Made by a program: the position numbers and the translations under genes. Below are positions 27,556 through 36,283 of a DNA stretch of 64,000 nucleotides, in pieces (the stretch's first letter is position 1; each line of letters starts with the position of its first letter). The DNA is from Firmicutes bacterium UBA6806. GTDB taxonomy: Bacteria; Bacillota; Clostridia; Peptostreptococcales; Acidaminobacteraceae. The stretch lies in contig DKFC01000058.1 in NCBI GenBank assembly GCA_002452745.1, forward strand, positions 23,726-87,725, given 5' to 3'. The notes under the pieces were generated by a model that saw only the letters and a list, made by a program, of their open reading frames with translations, ran no database searches and was not told where the DNA came from.

Positions 27556-29649
27556 TTACAGTTTAAATTGTTTAATAGACTCCCTCAAAGCCGCTGCAAT
27601 TTTCTCAAGCCCTTCTCCCGAATGAGCGACATCTTGAATTGTCGCCGCTTGTTCTTCCATGGAAGCAGAAGCCTCTTGCGTTCCCGCTGCGTTTTCTTCG
27701 GATATAGCTGATAGATTGCTGATATGTCTGACAATATCATCCTTGTTTTGAGACATCTTTATCTCGGATTGATTCAGTTGTCCAATGATGGCCATAATCG
27801 AATCTATGGCCTGTGCGATGCCCTTGAACTTCTCCTCAGTGGCAGAAACACTTTGGGATTGATCTGACACAATGGTCTTAACTTCTCCGATGCTTTCCAC
27901 AGCTACCATTGAGCGCTCTTTAAGTTCATCAATGACCTTCTTGATGTCCTTGGTAAAATTATTGGATTCTTCAGCCAATTTTCGAATTTCATCGGCGACC
28001 ACTGCAAACCCACGACCTGCCTCACCAGCTCTAGCAGCCTCTATCGCCGCATTAAGCGCAAGTAAGTTTGTCTGTTCAGCGATGCTCTCTATCATACTGC
28101 TGGCATTTTCAATTTCGATGGCGCTTTGATTGTTCTGAGTGACAACACTGTAAACGTCATCGGCGGCATCGTGGTTGCGCCTTGATTTCTCCACCAAATC
28201 ATCTAGAATCAAGAATCCCTCTTCTTTGTGTTTTTCAATTTGATTGACCGTTTCATTTAAATCTTTTATAATCTTCGAATCCGCTTCCAGCAATCTGCCA
28301 AGCTCATCAATATTATGTGCTGTGCTTTCGGTATCTTTTGCCTGTTCACTGACGCCCCCTGCAATTTCCTCAAGCGCCTTCGCCACTTCATCGGCAGCAA
28401 TTGCGGCCTGATGCGAGACGCTTGTCAGCTCTTTCGAGGACAGAGCGACACTCTCAGCTGATTCAGCAGTCTTTGCAACAAACTGAGAGACGTTTTTCTG
28501 CATGCCTGAAAGGGCAGCCACCATCTTCCCGATTTCGTCTTTTCGGCTTAAATACGCAGATGATTTGGCATCTTCTGATACCGTGAAATCCAGCGCTGAC
28601 AACCTTTCTATCTGTCCTGTAATGTACTGAATCGGTCTCGCTATGGTCCCACTGACCACATAGGTCAATACGCCTCCAATGATAATTGCGCCAATGATTA
28701 AAAGTCCAAGTACAGCAATCATATGATTGACTTTTTCGAGAACTTCACTTTGCTGGATGGCAATCGTCATCACCCACGGGGTTCTTTCTATTGGCGCAAA
28801 CCCCGCAAGCATCTCTTTTCCATCAATTTCATATTCACCACTGCCAGACTTGCCACTGAGCATCTTATTTTTTATGAGATCAGCCAACTCGTTCAAATTG
28901 GCATCTTCTTTTGCCGCCTCAATGAAGTTGTACTGGCTAGACACATATTCGTAATTGGGATGTCCTATAACCGTCCCGTCTGAATTTACAATATAGCCAT
29001 AACCCGTATCTCCATAATTCTCTTCACTGACAGCGATGCTGAACACTTCGCCGCTTCGCCTGCCATAAAAGACCCCTGTTATTTTTCCACCATCATAAAT
29101 TGGTGCAGCATAAATGACCACAGGTTCGCCCGTCACTTTACTGATGATGACATCCGATGTGTTGGTCTGTCCTTCAATTGCTTTTTTAAAGTAGTCCCTA
29201 TCGCTGACATCCACCTTATCTCTGCTCTTATCAAACGTCAGACTCTGCCCACTCATATCTGCCACTGCAAAGGAAATATACCCCGTCCTGCTCGCCTCTT
29301 CTTCAAAAAAGCGTATCTTCTCGTCCAAGGTTGCCGTTGCATCGTGAAGCAGTGGATTTCTGGCGATGCCCTCAATATAACGACTTTCAACCTCGATAAT
29401 CTCTTCAAAATACTTGGATTCTGATTCTGCCTTTGTCTGAATTTCTTCATGTGCATCTTGAATGAGCGTATTGCTCACCAACTTGATGATGACACTTCCG
29501 AGCCCCACGGTTACTCCCAAAATCAGTACTGTAAAAATTACAATTAGTCTCATTCTTATTGATTTCATAGCTGCGTACTTATCCTCCTTGTTTACACCAT
29601 CTCCTAGCTGCAAAAGCGAAATTTCCCCTTTAAATAACGCCTTTGCCAT
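27556..29649 (-). CDS. Methyl-accepting chemotaxis protein with dCache sensor
   Basis: 697 residues. Order: a 27-residue cytoplasmic extension, transmembrane segment about 33-56, dCache-type extracytoplasmic ligand domain to about 305, second transmembrane segment about 308-332, HAMP, and the signalling domain with the hairpin tip in AEQTNLLALNAAIEAARAGE. It senses small molecules such as amino or organic acids and signals to CheA/CheW. The N-terminal extension is unusual; an internal ATG (MKSIRMRLIV) is possible, but its AAGGAGG lies 14 bases away, so the upstream ATG with AAAGGGG is kept. It follows the LuxR-type regulator gene by 44 bases. Confidence 0.9.
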   Translation of the reverse strand: MAKALFKGEISLLQLGDGVNKEDKYAAMKSIRMRLIVIFTVLILGVTVGLGSVIIKLVSNTLIQDAHEEIQTKAESESKYFEEIIEVESRYIEGIARNPLLHDATATLDEKIRFFEEEASRTGYISFAVADMSGQSLTFDKSRDKVDVSDRDYFKKAIEGQTNTSDVIISKVTGEPVVIYAAPIYDGGKITGVFYGRRSGEVFSIAVSEENYGDTGYGYIVNSDGTVIGHPNYEYVSSQYNFIEAAKEDANLNELADLIKNKMLSGKSGSGEYEIDGKEMLAGFAPIERTPWVMTIAIQQSEVLEKVNHMIAVLGLLIIGAIIIGGVLTYVVSGTIARPIQYITGQIERLSALDFTVSEDAKSSAYLSRKDEIGKMVAALSGMQKNVSQFVAKTAESAESVALSSKELTSVSHQAAIAADEVAKALEEIAGGVSEQAKDTESTAHNIDELGRLLEADSKIIKDLNETVNQIEKHKEEGFLILDDLVEKSRRNHDAADDVYSVVTQNNQSAIEIENASSMIESIAEQTNLLALNAAIEAARAGEAGRGFAVVADEIRKLAEESNNFTKDIKKVIDELKERSMVAVESIGEVKTIVSDQSQSVSATEEKFKGIAQAIDSIMAIIGQLNQSEIKMSQNKDDIVRHISNLSAISEENAAGTQEASASMEEQAATIQDVAHSGEGLEKIAAALRESIKQFKL

Positions 29650-29693
29650 TCAGTTGCCCCTTTGAGTTGTCGCCTCCTTCTTCATAGATTTAC

Positions 29694-30350
29694 TCAATTT
29701 AGAATAAAGTGTCTGGTGGCCATTACAGCAAGTTGTGTCCGATTTTTTACCATACACTTTGATATGAGTCCAGTTACAATATTTCTGGCTCTCCCAAAAG
29801 AAATGCCCAGCATATCCGCTATCTCTTCATTGGTCATTCCCTCTGTGACCAGTGCCAGCACATCTCGCTCTCTCTCTGTCAGCGTAACCCCTAAGAAATC
29901 ACTCTCTCGCTTCCGCCGCACCAGTTTGATCGCTCTCTCTTCCAGCCCTTCATCAACTTTGTTTATGTACTTCCCATTCATTAGTGCCTCGTCCAAGACG
30001 CATTCCAGTTCTCCCATTGAGGCATCTTTTAAGACATACTCCTCAACTTTGTCGGCAAATAGCTCCGATACTTTTTTTTTGCCCTCTTTCCCAGTAAAAA
30101 TTACGATTCTAGCATTCCCATGTGTTTTTCTCAACTTGACTAAAATGTCATGATTGTTGTCAATCAATTCATTTAAATCCAGCATCATGATTTCAGGCAT
30201 TTCACTGTTTTCCATCTCAGTTGTCTTCTTATCGCTTCTCACGCAGCCTACCACTGCAAACTCTGGATACTTTTCAACCACCAATCTCAAAAATTCGCTT
30301 AGGACTTTGACTTCATCCACTATTAGCATTTTAATCATTACCTCTTCCAT
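29694..30350 (-). CDS. Response regulator, NarL/LuxR type
   Basis: 218 residues. The receiver domain (about 5-125) has the phosphoacceptor aspartate in IMMLDLNEL and the lysine in VLKDAS, but the usual acidic pair is D-E. The C-terminal LuxR helix-turn-helix is at about 150-212 (LTERERDVLALVTEGMTNEE). Three in-frame ATG codons (residues 1, 5 and 8) compete; the ribosome binding site does not decide between them, so the start may be up to seven codons later. No histidine kinase is adjacent; the gene is followed by a chemoreceptor. Confidence 0.88.
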   Translation of the reverse strand: MEEVMIKMLIVDEVKVLSEFLRLVVEKYPEFAVVGCVRSDKKTTEMENSEMPEIMMLDLNELIDNNHDILVKLRKTHGNARIVIFTGKEGKKKVSELFADKVEEYVLKDASMGELECVLDEALMNGKYINKVDEGLEERAIKLVRRKRESDFLGVTLTERERDVLALVTEGMTNEEIADMLGISFGRARNIVTGLISKCMVKNRTQLAVMATRHFILN

Positions 30351-31001
30351 CTCCCTTGCTACCTTATTTACAGCTCAAAATTCTGAAAAACCACTAATCA
30401 ATTACTATCCTGAGCATTTAATATTGTCGGATGAAGAGATTTTCATCATAAGTTTTTAGTTTTATCACTCAGCTCCCCCAAAAGCCCGTTTCTTTTTTCG
30501 TCACTAGTCCCTATCTATTCAAAGCGCAAAAGCACTTGTCCCTCGATCTTGCGGATTAAGTGAAAACAAATCTTTCATTTTTGAGATAGATTCTCTCTAC
30601 CTCTTGCTATTCAGAAATATATCGCGTTTCCATTTGTATCCTTGAGCATGAACCAAACCTCTCCGAACAATTGTCATCTGAAATTTATTGTCTCTGTTCA
30701 GAACAATTAATGTAATATATTAAACTTAGGATATGATGACTTAAAATGGATAATATGGGAAAATCAAGACTAGAAATATCCCAATCATGTCAGGATATTA
30801 CGTATATGATACCTTAATGGCAAATTAATGAATAGTGTCATTCGACACCCCCATCTTGAACATATTTTTCATTGAAACATCAACGTGTCTCGCATGTTTA
30901 GGCTTAGAAAAGATAATCTTATGTAAAGTCATCACATATTGTGTCATAAAATTTGCACTGCAAGAAATGATCGCCTTGTCAATCGGATGATTTGTCAAAA
31001 A
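30351..31001. other. Intergenic stretch of about 650 bases without a recognised gene
   Basis: AT-rich and without a convincing reading frame. A minus-strand frame runs from rpmE's antisense register down to 30825, but its first half is a shadow of rpmE and its remainder has no ribosome binding site. The octamer GAACAATT occurs twice (about 30665 and 30711). The stretch probably holds the promoter of the response regulator gene and remnants of lost sequence. Confidence 0.4.
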
Positions 31002-31003
31002 AT

Positions 31004-31030
31004 AAAAAAGGTTAGGATTTCTCCTAACCT
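31004..31030 (-). terminator. Rho-independent terminator of rpmE
   Basis: Stem AGGTTAGGA/TCCTAACCT with a GAAA-type loop, then TTTTTT on the minus strand, 15 bases after the rpmE stop. Confidence 0.9.
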
Positions 31031-31044
31031 CAAAGTACTTTGTC

Positions 31045-31245
31045 TTATTTAAGACCATATTTCTCTTTAAATTTATCTGCTCTACCACCACGTTCAACTT
31101 GTTTAACTTGACCAGTGAAGAACGGATGACACTCTGCACAAATTTCGATTCTGATTTCTTCTCTTGTAGACTTAGTTGTAAATGTGTTGCCACATGCGCA
31201 ATGGACTTCTACTTCATGATAATCTGGATGAATTCCTTGTTTCAT
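31045..31245 (-). CDS. rpmE: Ribosomal protein bL31, zinc-binding form
   Basis: 66 residues. The zinc-type cysteines are present in HCACGNTF and CAECHPF, so this is the C+ form. bL31 sits on the large subunit and contacts the small subunit. It is encoded 99 bases after rho, the usual arrangement, and is followed by a strong terminator. Confidence 0.97.
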   Translation of the reverse strand: MKQGIHPDYHEVEVHCACGNTFTTKSTREEIRIEICAECHPFFTGQVKQVERGGRADKFKEKYGLK

Positions 31246-31344
31246 TCTAGTTCACCTCTTTCCGTTAATTTATATCAATTTTTATTTAATCTAATTTCAA
31301 GCCTTATCATTATACCACAACTCATTTTCAAGTTCAATATTTTT

Positions 31345-32745
31345 TTATGAAAAATCGCGATTGATTAGTTTTACAAAGTCTTCATTATTTCGAGTGCTAA
31401 TCAGGGTGTCTATGAGTTTTTCTGTGCTCTCAGAACCATTTGAACGATCCAGATGCCGCCGAATTCGCCACACAGCTTCCAGTTCATCTTGTTCGAATAA
31501 AAACTCTTCTCGCCTTGTTCCAGATTTTCGAATATCAACCGATGGGAAGATTCTCTTCTCTGAGAGTTTTCGATCCAAAATCAACTCCATGTTGCCCGTT
31601 CCTTTAAATTCCTCAAAGATCACATCGTCCATTCGAGAGCCCGTCTCAATAAGTGCCGTTGCCAAAATGGTTAGAGAACCACCTTCTTCAACATTTCTCG
31701 CCGCACCAAAAAATCGCTTTGGCTTGTGAAGCGCATTGGGATCAAGTCCACCTGAGAGGGTTTTTCCACTGGATGGCATCACCAAGTTGTATGCCCGTGC
31801 AAGTCGTGTGATACTGTCTAACAAAATGACGACATCCTTTTTCTGCTCCACAAGTGCCTTCGCACGATTTAATACCATCTCCGCCACTTTTATATGATGT
31901 GATGGCAATTCATCAAAGGTACTGTAGACCACGTCGGCATTTATAGACCGCTTCATGTCTGTTACTTCTTCTGGCCTTTCGTCAATCAGCAGAACGATGA
32001 GCTCCACATCTGGATAATTTTTTGAAATGCTCTTGGCAATTTTTTGAAGTAATATAGTCTTGCCAGATTTAGGAGGTGCCACAATAAGTCCCCGCTGCCC
32101 CTTGCCTATTGGAGAGACAATGTCTATAATCCTCATGGCGAGTTCTCTCGAGTCTCCCTCCAGTTTAAATCTAGAAGTTGGATACATCGGGGTCAAGTCA
32201 TCAAATTTAGGTCTGTGTCCATTTGATTGAGGTCTCAATCCGTTGATTTGTTTCACATAGAGAAGCGCCCGAAACCGCTCGCCGGGATTAGGCGTTCTTG
32301 TGACACCCATAATTTTATCTCCCGTTCTCATGGAAAACTTGCGAATCTGAGAGGGTGAAACATAAACATCCAGTTCACTGGATAGGAAATTCTCAAACCT
32401 CAAAAATCCGTATCCCTGCTCTATGATTTCAAGGACGCCTTCAACATCCTGCTTGCCGTCATCTCTTCCCTGAGACTGCCCTTTACTTTGTTCACAGGAC
32501 TCGCCTTCTGAAGAATCATCCTCCTGACAAATTTCTTCATCTTCATCTTCTGGTTCCTCTTCATAACCATCGTCTAAAAACTCAATGGTCTCCTCGCTGG
32601 CATTTTCTGAGGCTTCTTGGTTGCCGTTGATGATTAAGTCTATCAGTTCATCCTTGCGTTTTTTTGAAATATCTTCAATCCCCATTGCCTTGGCGATTTC
32701 TTTCAAATCCTGCACTTTTTTTAATCGCAGGGTCCTTATATCCAT
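31345..32745 (-). CDS. rho: Transcription termination factor Rho
   Basis: 466 residues from the ATG used here. Order: N-terminal helix domain (1-42), a highly acidic insertion (about 44-100, with Cys73 and Cys84), cold-shock-type RNA-binding domain (about 102-170) and the RecA-type ATPase with Walker A in APPKSGKTILLQ. Rho is a hexameric RNA helicase that ends transcription. The frame extends four codons to a GTG that overlaps the GGGAGG ribosome binding site; the ATG at 32745 is preferred. It precedes rpmE, as in many Firmicutes. Confidence 0.95.
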   Translation of the reverse strand: MDIRTLRLKKVQDLKEIAKAMGIEDISKKRKDELIDLIINGNQEASENASEETIEFLDDGYEEEPEDEDEEICQEDDSSEGESCEQSKGQSQGRDDGKQDVEGVLEIIEQGYGFLRFENFLSSELDVYVSPSQIRKFSMRTGDKIMGVTRTPNPGERFRALLYVKQINGLRPQSNGHRPKFDDLTPMYPTSRFKLEGDSRELAMRIIDIVSPIGKGQRGLIVAPPKSGKTILLQKIAKSISKNYPDVELIVLLIDERPEEVTDMKRSINADVVYSTFDELPSHHIKVAEMVLNRAKALVEQKKDVVILLDSITRLARAYNLVMPSSGKTLSGGLDPNALHKPKRFFGAARNVEEGGSLTILATALIETGSRMDDVIFEEFKGTGNMELILDRKLSEKRIFPSVDIRKSGTRREEFLFEQDELEAVWRIRRHLDRSNGSESTEKLIDTLISTRNNEDFVKLINRDFS

Positions 32746-33100
32746 GTTTCCTCCCACTACTCAAGTCCAGATATCGGCGATATTTAGACTCTTATAATCT
32801 TATGTAATTCCAACGCCTTCATACCAATATCGATTTGGATTCCCCAAGTGATTTCCACAGCACAGTTTCGGGCAGAGCAAAGCTAAACGCTAATATTTTA
32901 AATTTTGATGAACAATGACTTAAAGACTAGTTTAAAAAGGTCCATTTTGTGATATATTAATATAGATGTTCATCAAATCATTACAGGGGTTTATTGGATC
33001 GGATAGATCCTCTCGATTGGAATACCTCGGAGCATTTAGAACGGTTACTAGTGTTAATACTAACATATAATCATAAACAAAGCAAACAAAGGTGGTCTAT
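32746..33100. other. Divergent promoter region between rho and the transglutaminase-fold gene
   Basis: About 350 bases without a gene. Toward the plus-strand gene there is a TATATT-type -10 near 32952 and a near-palindrome TAGTGTTAATACTA near 33048 that could be an operator. A GCAAAGCTAAAC run near 32879 recalls part of a c-di-GMP-I aptamer, but the rest of the fold is missing. Confidence 0.35.
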
Positions 33101-34912
33101 ATGACTAAAAAGCTATTGGCGTGCTTCATCATCATTTGCCTCTTGATGCCGTCACTATCCTATGCAAACACGCCTATCATGGATGGAACACCCATTATTG
33201 GAACCGTATTCTTGGACGATTTTGAGATTACTTTCTCCAGTCCCCCTATTTATTTCAGAAATTATATCATGGTACCTGCAAGGGCCATGTTTGAAAAACT
33301 GGGCATTCAGATATACTGGATAGAAGGTACAAAAGAGCTCCTCGCCTACCGTGATAACGTCTTTTTAAAGATACAAATTGGCAACAGCTTAGCCTATGTC
33401 AACGGAAAAGAAACCGATATGGGACTTGAACCACTTCTTCGAAATGGAGAACTCTTTATCCCTGTGACCTTTATCGCAAATGTGTTTGATTTAAATTATA
33501 CACTTGATAAAAGCAAGCACGGCATCAATTTAGATTTTAGAGAAAATCTCTACGAATATGAGCAGTTCAACGGACAACACTACAAAAAAATCAATACCAT
33601 CAACTGGGGCATCAGCTTCTTCGTTCCCGAGTATTGGGAGAAAGTAGAGGGCACCTATTCAACCTATGGCGTTGACAACGACTATGAATACTTTAAATTT
33701 GAACCCCGTGTTTTACCTTTAGACAGCACCTTCAATCGTTCCATTCTGGCTGAAGCGTTGGTGACCAATCTAAAGTATCAATACGGCAGTAGAATTAAGG
33801 ATGTCCATTTCTCTGACCGCCTTTTCGGTGAATTTCTATGCCGAATGGTCACCTACACTTTCAACGATAACGGCGTCATGAAAAAGCGATTTATGTATGT
33901 GCTTTTCGAGAACAACAATGGATACATCTTTGACGGAGAGGTCAATGACCTCGTCAGTTTTGAAGATGCTCAGACTGTCTTTGACACGATTTTAGGTACT
34001 TTCCAAATCAGCAAGTTAACTGTTGACGAGAGCAGTGAACACTATCTCGAACTGGCAAAATTCTTTGAAGTTGGCATGAAACTGGATTCAAAAATCTACT
34101 CGAATATGGAAGTCGATAACCAATTCCAAATTTCAGGAACGGTCGCAGAAGATTCAAAAGTTGAGGGGCTTCATATAGTCGTCTCAAAAGGCAATGAGAA
34201 GACGGAGTACTATGCGCCTGTGGTGGCAAATGCGTTTAAAGCAAATATCTTTACGCCATTTGGCCTTGGCAAGCACAACATCACCATCATGGTCGAATAT
34301 GCAGATGATTCAGCACCAAAATCCTCTGAGGAAATGTTGGGTCTGACGCTAGACGAAATCGTCAACAAGGCAACTTCTCTGGAGATGCCAATAGATGCGA
34401 AGAAAGTCATCATGAAGTTCAGCGTCATCAATCTATCCAACGACGCCATTAAATTCCTGCTGCCTTCCGACTACATCAATTATGACAACAACGCCGTTTA
34501 TCAACAGGTAAACAGTTTGACTTACAACCTCACCAATGACTATAGCAAAGCCAAGACCGTCTACGAATGGCTACGCAGCAACTACAGCTACGAACCCGTC
34601 ACTGAAAGCGCCATGCTCTCCACCACTGTGGAAATGCTCGGCAAAACCAGTGGTACAGAAGTCGATCTGGCCATCTTGTATACAGGGCTCATGCGCTCCA
34701 TGAACATCCCCGCTCGAATCGTCAGGGGAACAAATGAGCAAATGTCCCACTACTGGGCTGAAACCTTCATCAACGGACGCTGGATTGTCACAGATATTGG
34801 ATGGGAAGTTCGCTACAAGGATGATCAGAGCCAAAAGTCGCTTAAATATTTCAACATCAACCTCATTGGGCATTACTCTCAGTTTAAGAAGACTGAGTTC
34901 TTACCATTTTAA
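33101..34912 (+). CDS. Secreted transglutaminase-fold protein lacking the catalytic cysteine
   Basis: 603 residues. Signal peptide at about 1-25 (KKLLACFIIICLLMPSLSYA), a copper-amine-oxidase-N-like domain (about 30-150) common in cell-wall proteins of Clostridia, a middle region of unknown fold, and a C-terminal transglutaminase-like domain (about 455-600). In that domain the histidine (H550, SHYWAETF) and aspartate (D565, VTDIGW) are kept, but the GxCxDxA cysteine position reads GTEVDLA, with Glu520. It therefore probably binds rather than cleaves or cross-links peptides. The frame extends to a GTG inside the AAGGTGG ribosome binding site, so the ATG at 33101 is used. It is a single gene ended by a strong terminator. 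Confidence 0.85.
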   Translation: MTKKLLACFIIICLLMPSLSYANTPIMDGTPIIGTVFLDDFEITFSSPPIYFRNYIMVPARAMFEKLGIQIYWIEGTKELLAYRDNVFLKIQIGNSLAYVNGKETDMGLEPLLRNGELFIPVTFIANVFDLNYTLDKSKHGINLDFRENLYEYEQFNGQHYKKINTINWGISFFVPEYWEKVEGTYSTYGVDNDYEYFKFEPRVLPLDSTFNRSILAEALVTNLKYQYGSRIKDVHFSDRLFGEFLCRMVTYTFNDNGVMKKRFMYVLFENNNGYIFDGEVNDLVSFEDAQTVFDTILGTFQISKLTVDESSEHYLELAKFFEVGMKLDSKIYSNMEVDNQFQISGTVAEDSKVEGLHIVVSKGNEKTEYYAPVVANAFKANIFTPFGLGKHNITIMVEYADDSAPKSSEEMLGLTLDEIVNKATSLEMPIDAKKVIMKFSVINLSNDAIKFLLPSDYINYDNNAVYQQVNSLTYNLTNDYSKAKTVYEWLRSNYSYEPVTESAMLSTTVEMLGKTSGTEVDLAILYTGLMRSMNIPARIVRGTNEQMSHYWAETFINGRWIVTDIGWEVRYKDDQSQKSLKYFNINLIGHYSQFKKTEFLPF

Positions 34913-34939
34913 ACGTTGAGACTTTCAAAAATTGAAAAA

Positions 34940-34980
34940 GCACCTGTTAAACCCATGCGGGGTTTAACAGGTGCCTTTTT
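34940..34980. terminator. Bidirectional terminator between the transglutaminase-fold gene and kce
   Basis: Perfect 15-bp stem GCACCTGTTAAACCC/GGGTTTAACAGGTGC with a 5-base loop, AAAAA on the left and TTTTTATTT on the right, so it serves both converging genes. Confidence 0.92.
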
Positions 34981-35019
34981 ATTTATTGGTTTAACAATCT
35001 CAATTAAATACTATATCTC

Positions 35020-35832
35020 TTACTTAAGGCCTAAAATCGCTCTCGCTTCATCTGGCGTTGCCACTTCACGACCAATTTCCTTAGCAAGTCTCACAATTCT
35101 TTCCACAAATTCTGCGTTTGATTTTGCAAGTCTTCCCTTTGAATAGTACACATTATCTTCAAATCCAACACGAACGTGTCCACCCATGATAATTGCCATA
35201 ACAGCAAGTGGTGTTTCTGTTCGGCCAATCCCAGCAACTGTCCAGGTCCAGTCTTGAGGAATTTGATTTACCATAAACATGAGGTCTTCTGGGTTTCCAG
35301 GACATGCACCTGGAACACCTAAGACAAAGTCAACATGCAAAGGTGCTTTAACAAGACCTTTTTTCACAAGTCTCTTTGCATTTTCAATCATGCCTCTTTC
35401 AAAGACTTCGATTTCGGGTTTAACACCCATTTCTTGCATTTTCACCGCAAATTTTTCGATGTATTCTTCCGAGTTCATGAAGACATCTGGTCCAAAGTTA
35501 CAAGTTCCACAGCTCAATGTTGCCATTTCTGGCTTGAGGTCCACTGGTTGAAGTCTTTGTTCAGGTGTATGCCAAACTGCACCGCCTGTTGAAGGTTGAA
35601 AAATAATCGGACACTTCGCTTCAACTTTCTCTTTTATCTCTTTGTAAACATCAATATCCTGAGTTGGGTTGCCTTCAGCATCTCTTGCGTGAACGTGCAC
35701 AATTGACGCCCCTGCCAAATAACACTCATAAGCCGCTTCCGCGATTTCATCTGGTGTCAGTGGCAAATTAGGTTGTTGATCTCTGGTAACTTCAGCACCT
35801 GTTAAAGCTGCCGTTATAATTAACTTTTCCAT
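35020..35832 (-). CDS. kce: 3-keto-5-aminohexanoate cleavage enzyme (BKACE family)
   Basis: 270 residues. The zinc ligands H46 and H48 (IVHVHARD) and a C-terminal glutamate near 225 (VGFEDN) are present, and E14 lies in TGAEVTRD, all at the positions known for Kce. Kce condenses 3-keto-5-aminohexanoate with acetyl-CoA to give acetoacetate and 3-aminobutyryl-CoA in lysine fermentation. DUF849 proteins have varied substrates, but the adjacent Kal gene 9 bases upstream fixes the assignment with good confidence. It ends at a strong terminator. Confidence 0.92.
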   Translation of the reverse strand: MEKLIITAALTGAEVTRDQQPNLPLTPDEIAEAAYECYLAGASIVHVHARDAEGNPTQDIDVYKEIKEKVEAKCPIIFQPSTGGAVWHTPEQRLQPVDLKPEMATLSCGTCNFGPDVFMNSEEYIEKFAVKMQEMGVKPEIEVFERGMIENAKRLVKKGLVKAPLHVDFVLGVPGACPGNPEDLMFMVNQIPQDWTWTVAGIGRTETPLAVMAIIMGGHVRVGFEDNVYYSKGRLAKSNAEFVERIVRLAKEIGREVATPDEARAILGLK

Positions 35833-35841
35833 ATGCGCCCC

Positions 35842-36231
35842 CTATTTATTTCTCTGTTTATCTTTAGGAACGACGCAAGTACCAACTGCTCTACAAACCA
35901 CAACTGGTTCTTCTAATACATCACAAGCTGAGTCGTTGATATCAGGTCTAGGAATAATAACCTTTCTCGCTTCAAACACCATTTTACGTGATGAATTACC
36001 CAATTTTGTAATTTCACCCACTGCTTCAATGTAGTCTCCAGCGTATACTGGTGCTAAGAACTCCACACTTTCATAAGCTGCAAACAGACCCTCATCTCCA
36101 TCTTGACGGATTAAAAGTTCAGTTGCCACATCGCCAAACAGGTTTAACATTTTAGCACCATCCACTAAATTGCCACCATAGTGTGCGTCGTGCATGCTCA
36201 TTCTCATTCTAATCATTGCTTTTTCTGACAT
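35842..36231 (-). CDS. kal: 3-aminobutyryl-CoA ammonia-lyase
   Basis: 129 residues, a single hot-dog-fold domain with the Kal signature MHDAHYGGNLVDGAKML near the N terminus. It removes ammonia from 3-aminobutyryl-CoA to give crotonyl-CoA, the step after Kce. The frame could start 12 codons earlier, but GGAGGGACAAC directly precedes the ATG at 36231 and gives the usual length. It is followed by kce and lies 52 bases after the GtrA/GT-C gene. Confidence 0.92.
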   Translation of the reverse strand: MSEKAMIRMRMSMHDAHYGGNLVDGAKMLNLFGDVATELLIRQDGDEGLFAAYESVEFLAPVYAGDYIEAVGEITKLGNSSRKMVFEARKVIIPRPDINDSACDVLEEPVVVCRAVGTCVVPKDKQRNK

Positions 36232-36283
36232 GTTGTCCCTCCAAATTATAATAATTTGATCCCTCATGCACTATTCTACAACA

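Noticed and set aside
29662..30153. 163-codon plus-strand frame opposite the LuxR regulator
   Set aside because: Serine-rich antisense shadow of a clear response regulator.
30825..31193. 122-codon minus-strand frame overlapping rpmE
   Set aside because: Its first part lies in another frame over rpmE, and the rest has no ribosome binding site or recognisable domain.
32850..32890. Cyclic di-GMP riboswitch before the transglutaminase-fold gene
   Set aside because: A GCAAAGC-like run is present but the partner helices and the second conserved arm are not.
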